In this document: positions 7,741 to 16,139 of the stretch, one piece after another
Layout of the letters: each line of letters opens with the position of its first letter
Numbering within the stretch: position 1 is the stretch's first letter
Origin: Chara braunii
Taxonomy: Eukaryota > Streptophyta > Charophyceae > Charales > Characeae
DNA: 30,810 nt
Direction of reading: 5' to 3'
Assembly (NCBI GenBank): GCA_003427395.1
Contig: BFEA01000112.1
Span: 125,893 to 156,702, forward strand
Position numbers and translations under genes: made by a program
The notes under the pieces: model-generated
The model's input: only the letters and a program-made list of their open reading frames with translations
What the model was told of the DNA's origin: nothing
Database searches by the model: none

Positions 7741-8442
7741 GAATCCACCGGGTAGTTAAGCCCAAGAGTATGCTTAACCGACGATGGGTAACAGTCCTGT
7801 TAAATTATTATTAAAAAAAAAAGAAAAGATGAATCCACCTACGAAGGATCGCATATGCATATTCATATTCATAAGTGCAGCAGTGCTTCTTCTTCTTCTT
7901 CTTTTTATTTTTTATTTGATTTATTTATTTATTTTGTGTTAGTGGTTCCATTGGGAGTCCGTTATGGCTTGATTTTTCGTCCAATGTAATAGGTGTGAGT
8001 TTTTTTTTTAATTTTAATTTTATTTTTTTGTGGCTTCTTTGTGGGCTTCCTTCCGAATGTGCGTGTCCAAAATGTTTAGCATTGCTGAAAATTGTATGTG
8101 TGGATTTGTATCGCTACATCTGAGATGCGTACTCACACTAGCAGTATCTCAAATGTATCTGACCGCATTCAGGCCATACCTGGATGTATCTGGCCACAGT
8201 TCCGTCCAAAAAATGCAAAAACGTAGTAGTGTGAGTATGCCCTGAGATGCGTGACGGAAAGCAGTTGGCCCCTGTTTGCACTGTTTCTTCCATTTGAGCC
8301 TGGTACCTATAGCAGCAATGGGAGCTATTTGACCTCCAAGAGGGGTATTTGATGGGTTAGGGGAGGTTAGACCCCTTGGTAATCCCTCCCCTTTCAACAT
8401 GCCCCTGTATGACACCCTACGGCGTACATTCCTAAACTGTTC
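7741..8442. other. Non-coding stretch
   Basis: No gene recognised. The left half is A/T-rich, with A-run, CTT-rich and ATTT-rich patches (7870-8030). The right half carries short open frames that do not look protein-like. Nothing else can be supported. Confidence 0.45.
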
Positions 8443-8735
8443 ATGGTAGAGCGAATTTCTTGAACCCTGCACCCCAGACAGGTCCCAGGTGCTAAACCCT
8501 ACATCCTGTGCCCCCCACAGTCCGAAATTTCTTAAGCCCTTCACCCCAGACAGGTCGTAGGTGCTAAACCCTAAATCCTGCACCCCTCTACAGATCGAAT
8601 TTTCTTGAACCTTGCACCCCAGACAGGTCCTAGGTGCTAAACCCTACATCCTGCACCCCCTAGAGACCGCATTTTCTTGAACCTTGCACCCCAGACAGGT
8701 CCTAGGTGCTAAACCCTACATGCTGCACCCCCGGC
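8443..8735. repeat. 72-bp minisatellite with CTAAACCCTA in each unit
   Basis: Four tandem units. ACCCCAGACAGG starts at 8471, 8543, 8616 and 8688 (spacings 72, 73 and 72). Each unit also has TTTCTTRARCC, TAGGTGCTAAACCCTA and ATCCTGCACCCC-like blocks. The CTAAACCCTA piece matches one and a half plant telomere heptamers. Open frames on the minus strand are repeat translations (SGVKG and DLSGVQG motifs). Confidence 0.85.
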
Positions 8736-9596
8736 CACCCTATACATGACACCGTACCCATAAACCCCTCACCCTTAGGCTGTAAAACCCTAAAGCATCA
8801 TCAGTTGGGGGGTCTTGCTTAAGCACTGCTTAGAAAGATGTTTAAAGATCTACTCTTTCTCTTTTTCTTCTTCGTCTTCTTCTTCTTTTTTGATTCGGGC
8901 TCAAACGGTTTTCACCTTTCTGCAGTCACAGATGCGGGCCCTAGAGTTCGATCCCCAGACCTTACCTTGCCCATGTACAGTATCGCGTTGACCCCCGAGT
9001 GTTTGAACCCGTGATCTGTGTTTTGGTAGTTGTTTGTTATCTGTCGTAGGTCTGTGTAGTTGTAGGGGTCTGTCAAATAGGAGTCACAGCTCTGTAGAGG
9101 TCGTAGCTGTAGATGTCCTGAAAGGTCAAGGTCGTAGCTGCTACAGTCCTCAAAAGGCCAAGTCCACAGACTTCCGGAAGGTCCGGAAGTGGCCTTTCGA
9201 AGTTGTCTCGCGTTTAGCCAGAGACAAGTGGGCAAGTGGTGAGCCCAACAGCACTGTGTCGGCAGTGCGACTGCATCGAGTCGGCAGTGCAATCCCGTGC
9301 AGTTAGCGGTACCGTCCCAGCCAGTTACAGCCAGTCAAGCAAGTACCGTGAGGGACTGTGTGCACCATGGGCCCGGTGGAAAGGGGCAGAACAACGAGTT
9401 ACAGAAGTATAAATCAAGAGGCAGCGCCCAGCCATTCACTCGCTGCGTAAGCCATGCGGAAGCGCTGCTACAGCGACTTGTGCGAAGGTGGTCTGCAGGT
9501 TGCCCGAAGACGAAATAGGCTGAAGACTCTGAAGAGCGAGATTGTAGCCATAGCGGTAGAGGCGAGCAGCCATAGCCGCCGAGAGTAGAGGCAGCT

Positions 9597-9600
<4 letters not shown>
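8736..9600. other. Non-coding stretch
   Basis: Telomere-like fragments (TAAACCCCTCACCCTTAGG, AAAACCCTAAA) occur at about 8762-8795. A CTT-rich patch lies at about 8855-8890, and short internal direct repeats around 9040-9300 (GGTCGTAGCTG; GTCGGCAGTGC). Short frames exist on both strands but none resembles a known family. Confidence 0.45.
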
Positions 9601-9650
<50 letters not shown>

Positions 9651-9651
9651 N

Positions 9652-9733
<82 letters not shown>

Positions 9734-9762
9734 GAGAGAGAGTGCGTGTGTGTGGGTGTATT
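9601..9762. repeat. Compound (TG)n-(AG)n microsatellite
   Basis: About 40 bp of TG repeat is followed by about 110 bp of AG repeat with one undetermined base at 9651, then decays into GAGTGAGAG and GTGTG. The same kind of compound tract recurs at 15860-16031. Confidence 0.95.
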
Positions 9763-9984
9763 CAGGTAGATCCAGAGTTGAGTAAGGGTGAACAGTGGCG
9801 TTGAGCGCAGTGACAAGAGTTGGACTGTGTAGGCGCTGATGCGCCACAACTTATTGAAGCGAGTTTACATCTGAACTGCATTTCGATTGTCATATCTCCG
9901 AGCTTTGAGTGGGCGCTGTGCGCCAGTGTGAATCACCATCTGTTTGCATGTGTGCGAAGTGGAAAGAAAGCGAGTCTGATTGCA

Positions 9985-10050
9985 GGGCCCTTTCTTGATT
10001 TATGCATGTCGTCCTTGTGCTGGGCCATGCTAATCTTCTCTGTATCGTTC
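9985..10050 (-). pseudogene. U6 snRNA pseudogene, 5'-truncated
   Basis: On the minus strand this reads GAACGATACAGAGAAGATTA then GCATGGCCC, continuing through AAGGACGACATGCATAAATC to AAGAAAGGGCCC. That matches the core and 3' half of U6 snRNA, the catalytic spliceosomal RNA. The ACAGAGA box and the AGC triad are intact. However, the 5' stem-loop is replaced by unrelated sequence, CTGCGC is altered to AGCAC, and no T-run terminator follows. It is therefore a truncated, probably retrotransposed copy or a chimera. It is the opposite orientation to the copy at 10602. Confidence 0.8.
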
Positions 10051-10376
10051 TAATGGGCACCTCCTTTTTTTTTGGGTCTTCTCTCTGCTTGCAGACATTC
10101 CCTATTCTTCTAAGAGCACTCTGTTTCCTAAGATGGGTGATGGTTCCAAACAGATTGCAGCAGAGTATCTCTCCTTTTTTTTCCTTTTTCTTCCGCCCCC
10201 CAATGTGTTCATCCTTTGCGGCAGCATTTCTGAAAGTTGGGTGGTCAGCTAAGTAGGATTGAGTGAGTGGCTTCAGGGAGGAGAGTGCCCACCCATCAAT
10301 CAATCAATCACCCAAACAAAAGGAAAAAAAAAAACTGACAGAATGAGAAAAGACAGCATAAGCTCATCAATCAGTC

Positions 10377-10378
<2 letters not shown>

Positions 10379-10407
<29 letters not shown>
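10379..10407. repeat. Poly-G tract
   Basis: An uninterrupted run of about 29 G, followed by AGGGGAGGGGG. It could form a G-quadruplex, or could be partly a sequencing or assembly artefact. The Gly-rich or Pro-rich frames across it are not genes. Confidence 0.9.
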
Positions 10408-10557
10408 AGGGGAGGGGGTTGCAGGACCCTTTTGTTCTGTGTTTATTTTGTTAGCTTGAACCCTGTTGGCATGCTGAACATACTGACTCTCATCCTGGCT
10501 TGGAGCGACACGGGATTTATGATGGCTTCTGATCCTCGCTACCATGCTAGTGGCAGT

Positions 10558-10779
10558 TCTCTAATGTGGGGCACAATTCGCTACATGAAAAATCCAGCGG
10601 CGTCCTTCAGGACATCAGTTCAAATTGTAACTATACAGAGAAGATTACCATGACCCCTGCGCAAGGATGACGCACATGAATTGAGAAATGATCCAATTAT
10701 AAAAAAAAAAAAGCAGCCATTGAAAAGAAAAACAAAGAAAAAAAGAAACCAGTTGGTTTCATCTCTCTAATGTGGGGCA
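10558..10779 (+). mobile_element. Retroinserted U6 copy bounded by 16-bp direct repeats
   Basis: TCTCTAATGTGGGGCA occurs exactly at 10558-10573 and again at 10764-10779. Between them lie a 28-bp leader, the U6-like sequence, an A-run (about 10700-10711) and an A-rich tail to about 10750. A target-site duplication of this length plus a 3' A tail is the known signature of LINE-mediated retrotransposition of small RNAs. Confidence 0.7.
10602..10699 (+). pseudogene. U6 snRNA retropseudogene, near full length
   Basis: It starts GTCCTTCAGGACATC (the U6 5' stem-loop), continues AACTATACAGAGAAGATTAC, then CCCCTGCGCAAGGATGACGC and ATTGAGAAATGATCC, covering U6 from end to end in about 97 nt. The ACAGAGA box is intact, but the catalytic AGC triad reads ACC (ATTAGC changed to ATTACC), and the 3' end passes into an A-run instead of the T-run a pol III gene needs. 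No upstream TATA or USE is evident. This is therefore a pseudogene, not a working U6 gene. Confidence 0.85.
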
Positions 10780-10789
10780 GTCATACTGG

Positions 10790-11237
10790 GCTTTACTGGC
10801 CATCAATCGTTCATCAGTTTTCCTCTCTTCATCTTGATTGTTTTCTCCCGGAAGGAATTCTGATCTTTAGTATAATGTTCATATTAATTTTAGATCTGGT
10901 ATCACAAAAAGAAAACAAAAGTATGCTTGTAAAAATATCATTCATAATTCCATAGGACTTTTTGCCGATGTAATAGTTTGAGCTTTGAAAAATTCAGTTT
11001 CGAAAGAATCTGACCTTCTGCATTATGACCAGAGAATAGGAACACATGACTGCCGGTCAGCCAAGGTCTATAGACTCTATACTATTTCTATAGTAAGGTT
11101 TAGAAGGCCCCACAGCTGCTATGTGCGAGGTAAGAAAATAAGAATCTGGCCATTTTTATGGCCTGGTTCATGCTTTCTGAGCACGAACATAGCATCAGTA
11201 TGACCTGCTCCCAAGTCTATACTAAGAGGTAGTCTGT
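10790..11237. other. Non-coding stretch
   Basis: No gene or repeat recognised. A short palindromic patch (CTATAGACTCTATACTATTTC) at about 11069 is the only feature noticed. Confidence 0.4.
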
Positions 11238-11838
11238 CTACTTTGAGGATGATGATGGAGATGGTGATGGAGAAGCAGCAGCAGCAGCAGCAGAAGATTG
11301 AGATGGAGATGCTGACTCTGCTTTTGATGATGGAGATGGTGAAGTGAGGGTGCTGCTGCTTCTTATGATGGACATGGGGATGCTTATGCAGCTGCTGCTT
11401 TTGATGATGGAGATGGAGATGGAGATGCTTCTGATGACGATGACCATGATGCTGATGATGATAATGGAGAAGCTGCTGCTGCTGCTGCTGCCGCTGCCGC
11501 TTCTGATGATGGAGATAGAGATGGAGATGCTTCTGCTGCTGCTACTTCTGACGATGAATAGTGATGCTGCTGCTGGTGCTGATGATGATCCTGATGATGA
11601 TGATGATGGAGAAGCTGCTGCTGCTGCTACTTCTGATGATGGATAGTGATGCTGCTGCTGGTGCTGATGATGATCCTGATGATGATGATGATGGAGAAGC
11701 TGCTTCTGCTTCTGATGATGGAGATGGAGATGGAGATGCTTCTGCCGCTGCTCCTTCTGATGATAGAGATGGCGATGCTGCTGCTGCGGCTGCTGCTGCT
11801 GCTGCTGATGATGATGATGATGGACAAGCGAAGTGAAG
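11238..11838. repeat. GATGGA/GCTGCT trinucleotide-rich block
   Basis: About 600 bp built of GAT, GGA and GCT/TCT triplets in larger imperfect units. A 75-80-bp unit with GATAGTGATGCTGCTGCTGG-like text, then GATGATGATCCTGATG, occurs at about 11559 and about 11645, nearly identical. All six frames stay open over long distances because of the triplet period. Products would be Asp/Ala/Ser-rich, Met/Leu-rich or His/Gln/Ser-rich, so the open frames are weak evidence for a gene. It could be an expanded exon of an acidic low-complexity protein, but no flanking conserved domain is seen. Confidence 0.8.
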
Positions 11839-12526
11839 AGGAGGGTGGTGATGGAGATGAGAGGTCCAAACCCTTGAGATGTCAGAACTGAGTAAGACCT
11901 CTCAAAGTACCATCTTCTCAATGTCTAGTCTATTGAAAATTAGCATTGACGAATAGACGGCGTGGTCGAGTTGTTGTCACCTGGAGTTCATCAGTTGTCA
12001 TGGCTCCCTTTCTCACACTGCATGACTTACATAATCAGGTAGTAGGAGTTGAGAGGAAAGAAAAAAGGAAAAGGGATCTTTTCACCCAAACTGGTTATCC
12101 TTTTCAACTTTGAAGTCTCAGATTTTAAATTGACCCCTGGAGTCGAGCATCAAAGCCCTGTTGAAGTTATGGGTAATATGATAATATCGTTTTCGGCGTT
12201 TCTAGTTAAGCTTGTTTTTCTCTCCCCCTCTACCATCATTCATTCAGCCTCTTATGCTTGCGTCATGGGTCTCGTCTGTCACAAACCCCGTGGCACCAGA
12301 AACGTGAAGACATGGTTGGGGGCGCGCTGGTGCTGAAACTTCTTCTACGTGGCAGTGAAGTTTCGTTGAGTTGACGAGGTTCCATCCTGTAATGCAGTGG
12401 CAGGGAAGCAGGGCAAGCACCATACGGTAATGTGCGTACATAGTTTCTAATCCCTGCATTTTTTTATTTTTTTATTTATTTATTTTTCCACCCTTTTTTG
12501 TTTTTTTTTTGTTTTTTTTAAATTGG
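11839..12526. other. Non-coding stretch
   Basis: No gene recognised. The right end (12459-12520) is T-rich. Short frames on both strands (about 70-95 codons) show no family resemblance. Confidence 0.4.
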
Positions 12527-12579
12527 CTCCAGTCTATTGGTGGGGAGCGACACCTGCTGGAAATCGGGTCCAGCGCCCC
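12527..12579 (+). repeat. Dispersed repeat, copy 2 (partner at 11)
   Basis: It matches 11-63 over its whole length with a handful of differences (GTCTATTGGTGGGGAGCG, then CACCTGCTGGAAATCGGG). It is preceded directly by a long T-rich tract, which on the minus strand would be an A-rich tail; this suggests a minus-strand retroelement piece. Confidence 0.7.
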
Positions 12580-12756
12580 TTACAATACATCAGAATTGGT
12601 CAACGATGAGAAAATGTGAGAGTCGAACGGCTAATGTTTTTTGAAAGGATGCAGGATTTTGATACACTGTACTGCCAGCATTGATTGCCCTGGTATGTCC
12701 CAGGGGATTGGATGAGCAGTACCGAAGGAGCCTCTTCACAATACAGGTCCTTTTTT

Positions 12757-12892
12757 CTATTTGTTTTTTTTTTTGGCTTTTTTTTTTTTTTCTGAAGGGC
12801 GACGACCTCGAGATACCATCATCGAACCGCCCAGCCTTAGGTGCAGGATCATGTTATTTTGTTCGGCGGATTGCATCTGGAGTCGAACTCGG
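12757..12892 (-). mobile_element. tRNA-derived SINE-like element with A tail
   Basis: On the minus strand it begins near a perfect pol III B box (GAGTTCGACTCC, 12879-12890). It then passes a second B-box-like block (GCGGTTCGATGATGG), the CTCGAGGTCGTCGCCCTTC block shared with 2752-2812, and an A-run of about 14 (T-run on the plus strand, 12779-12792). The A-box half is missing or diverged. The shared block and the tail at two sites support a retrotransposed short element. Confidence 0.5.
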
Positions 12893-13430
12893 GTCTGTAT
12901 GATTTTTTGAATTTTTTTCCTTTTATTTTTTCTTCTTTTAAAAGGTTGTGTGGAGGCTCGAAGTATGGACAGGGCCCTGAACGGACAGAGGAGACGCAGC
13001 CCACACACCACCCAGGCACAGAGAGGAGGGCATCAGTCCGAACCGGTAGACCACACGCCCAGCGAACCCCCCCCCCCGGCACACTGTGTGCACCATGAGA
13101 GAGCCATCACACCCATACATACTGAACCCATACATACTGAACCCCCATCCCAGACAGACTACTACGATACCACAGACAACAGACAATGGACAATGGACAA
13201 TGGACAATACAGAGTATTACAGACTCTTGGCCTCTACAACACCCTGGGCTTTTTAGAAGGGAAAAAAAAGAACACCCTACACAGAGAATGAACAATATCA
13301 GAACACCCCATACAACAGCCTACACAACCAGTGCCACCGTCCCCCCTAGGGGTACCTGGCCCTAAGATGCGACTGCACCGGAATCCGATCGAAAGGGACC
13401 TTGCAAGAGCGGGCGCTAGTTCAAGGCCAT
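12893..13430. other. Non-coding stretch with short tandem pieces
   Basis: No gene recognised. It holds a two-copy CCCATACATACTGAA tandem (about 13111-13145) and a GACAATGGACAATG run (about 13182-13212). The Arg/His/Pro-rich open frames do not look like a known protein. Confidence 0.4.
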
Positions 13431-13601
13431 TTAGGGCCAGATCCCACAGGCAAAGAGGATTGGAAGAAGTGTCTGAATCTGGGCGTGTTCCTTGCAAGGT
13501 GCAGAAAAGTACAACAATCACAAGTTTTCGCACCTGTCCACAAACACGTCCACATTCTGACACTTCTTCCAATCCTCTTTGCCAGTGGGATCTCTCCCTT
13601 A
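13431..13601. mobile_element. Fold-back (MITE-like) element 3
   Basis: The arms at 13440-13502 and 13530-13592 are inverted copies; GGCAAAGAGGATTGGAAGAA and its complement are perfect. Pairing continues inward as far as GTGCAGAAAAG/GTTTTCGCAC. The outer ends read TTAGGGCCAGATCCCAC on the left and GTGGGATCTCTCCCTTAG on the right, the same end as elements 1 and 2. There is no ORF. Confidence 0.8.
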
Positions 13602-13633
13602 GCCTACTTGCAGCATGCGCCACAAGTGTTCAC

Positions 13634-13855
13634 CTGAGGTGGGCCGGCTCTCGAACCCACAACCTGCATTTTACAATGCAGGCGCCCAAACAAACCGGGC
13701 TCCGAACAGTCGCTGGATGCGAATGGCCACTACGTCGGTCGACGCCCCTTCTGGAGTACTCCACGCAGGTGCCGAGTTTTGAACCCGCAACCTTAGACCA
13801 CAATGCGCATTTCCAACCAGTGCCCTAACCACTACCGTCTTCACCCAAATAGAAC
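13634..13855 (-). repeat. Dimeric tRNA-like (SINE-like) sequence
   Basis: Two tRNA-like halves on the minus strand. One (about 13770-13850) has an A-box-like GTAGTGGTTAGGGCAC and a B-box-like GCGGGTTCAAAACTC. The other (about 13636-13706) has a perfect 5-bp anticodon-type stem around loop TTGTAAA (CTGCA/TGCAG) and a B box GTGGGTTCGAGAGCC. The T stems do not pair well and no acceptor stem forms, so neither is a working tRNA gene. The arrangement fits a dimeric tRNA-derived SINE. Confidence 0.5.
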
Positions 13856-13945
13856 GCCCGGTTATTATAGCTGTATCTGGACTGAAAAGTGCACCAAATA
13901 CGGCTATAATGACCGGCGGCCGTTCTATTCAAGTGAAGACGGTAG
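13832..13945. mobile_element. Fold-back repeat overlapping the tRNA-like unit
   Basis: The arms at 13832-13875 and 13899-13945 are inverted copies (CTACCGTCTTCAC at the outer end and TTATAGC(T/C)GTA at the inner end) around a 23-nt spacer. The outer end of the left arm is also the A-box end of the minus-strand tRNA-like half next to it, so the hairpin may have formed by head-to-head joining of two SINE ends. Confidence 0.7.
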
Positions 13946-14044
13946 ACAATTGGGCCATTCGCTGGGTCTGTATTTCAACAGTTCATGGGTGTACCAAGTA
14001 CCAAATACTACCGTCTGAGCTAGGTCCATCGGTCAATACAGGCC

Positions 14045-14125
14045 CATATGGTCCCGGCTCCTTGTCCATTCTGGGAATCTGGGGAGCATCAGTCCAGTAC
14101 ATTGTCCCCCAGCAAGTCAGACACA
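14045..14125 (+). repeat. Local repeat, left side of gap
   Basis: GGCTCCTTGTCCATTCTGGG, then GGGGAGCATCAGTCCAGTAC, then CCCCCAGCAAGTCAG. Related copies lie on the other side of the gap at about 15015-15060 (CTCGATGTCCATTCTCGGGA, ATCAGTCCAGTTCC) and about 15111-15170 (GGCTCCTACCATTCTGGGGA, CCCCCAGGAAGTCAG). Confidence 0.65.
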
Positions 14126-14135
14126 AAACCATGCT

Positions 14136-14550
14136 NNNNNNNNNNNNNNNNNNNNNNNNNNNNNNNNNNNNNNNNNNNNNNNNNNNNNNNNNNNNNNNNN
14201 NNNNNNNNNNNNNNNNNNNNNNNNNNNNNNNNNNNNNNNNNNNNNNNNNNNNNNNNNNNNNNNNNNNNNNNNNNNNNNNNNNNNNNNNNNNNNNNNNNNN
14301 NNNNNNNNNNNNNNNNNNNNNNNNNNNNNNNNNNNNNNNNNNNNNNNNNNNNNNNNNNNNNNNNNNNNNNNNNNNNNNNNNNNNNNNNNNNNNNNNNNNN
14401 NNNNNNNNNNNNNNNNNNNNNNNNNNNNNNNNNNNNNNNNNNNNNNNNNNNNNNNNNNNNNNNNNNNNNNNNNNNNNNNNNNNNNNNNNNNNNNNNNNNN
14501 NNNNNNNNNNNNNNNNNNNNNNNNNNNNNNNNNNNNNNNNNNNNNNNNNN
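14136..14550. other. Assembly gap
   Basis: 415 undetermined bases. Open frames that seem to run through are artefacts of the gap. Both flanks carry copies of one local repeat, and the right flank starts with a T-run, which probably explains the failure to assemble. Confidence 0.99.
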
Positions 14551-15014
14551 TTTTTTTTTTAACTACACTATGTTCTTCTCTCAAATTCTTTTCGCCTTTC
14601 ACTACCTTCCTACCACTACTCCTAATACTATATATAGAGGGGACCCTTGCAAGCATAGGGCCTCTTGCATAAAAGTGCTGGCAGTTATCCCTCGTTTCCA
14701 AATGGGATCTCCTGCGGTTCGTGCTGTTGGCTGCTCTGTCTCGCACTTGCCCTTTCTGAGCTGTGCCAAATTGCCAATCTCTCCTCTTGTTGATACTGAC
14801 CCCCTGTGTTATTGTCACCTTGCCTTCTGCCAGCCAGAAATATAGGAATTTTACTTTCAGCCTGTATGCTTTTGCTTTTTTTGCTTTTTTTGCTTTTTTT
14901 TGCTTCCCCCCTTTCCCAACACACACTCACCTGCCCCTTCTATTCTTGGGGGCCAATAGTCCGGTTGCTCATCACCGGCAAATACAAGACAGAAAATTTG
15001 AAAACAGGTCTTTA
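14551..15014. other. Non-coding stretch right of gap
   Basis: No gene recognised. A short tandem of TTTTTTGC units lies at about 14872-14904. A diverged piece of the local repeat (TTGGGGGCCAATAGTCCGG) is at about 14945. Confidence 0.4.
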
Positions 15015-15172
15015 TGGGTCCAGCTCGATGTCCATTCTCGGGACCATCAGTCCAGTTCCTTTTTTATTTTTTAATTTTGTTATTATTTTTTTAAAACAGA
15101 ACCTCTTGGTTCTGGCTCCTACCATTCTGGGGAGCAACAGTCCAATTCCTATTCCCCCAGGAAGTCAGAAAT
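15015..15172 (+). repeat. Local repeat, two copies right of gap
   Basis: Two diverged copies of the unit seen at 14045-14125, separated by a T/A-rich patch (15058-15098). Each has a CCATTCT block, a CAGTCCA block 15-25 bp later and, in the second, CCCCCAGGAAGTCAG. Confidence 0.6.
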
Positions 15173-16033
<861 letters not shown>

Positions 16034-16139
16034 AGTACGACGTCAAGCACACACGAAAGGAGGAGGACAGGCAGAGGGGCATGGAAGAGGGAGAGCAACT
16101 CTGACCTTCATGAAGCAAACGAAGGAAAGGGTGTTTTCA

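Noticed and set aside
10602-10699. Functional U6 snRNA gene
   Set aside because: The AGC triad is mutated, there is no T-run terminator or recognisable upstream pol III promoter, and a 16-bp direct repeat plus A tail mark a retroinsertion.
13636-13706. Functional tRNA-Tyr-like gene (minus strand, loop TTGTAAA)
   Set aside because: The anticodon-type stem is perfect but the T stem and acceptor stem do not pair; it is better explained as a tRNA-derived repeat.
13909-14926. Open frames of more than 200 codons crossing the gap
   Set aside because: Most of their length is undetermined bases; the real sequence on either side has no coding character.
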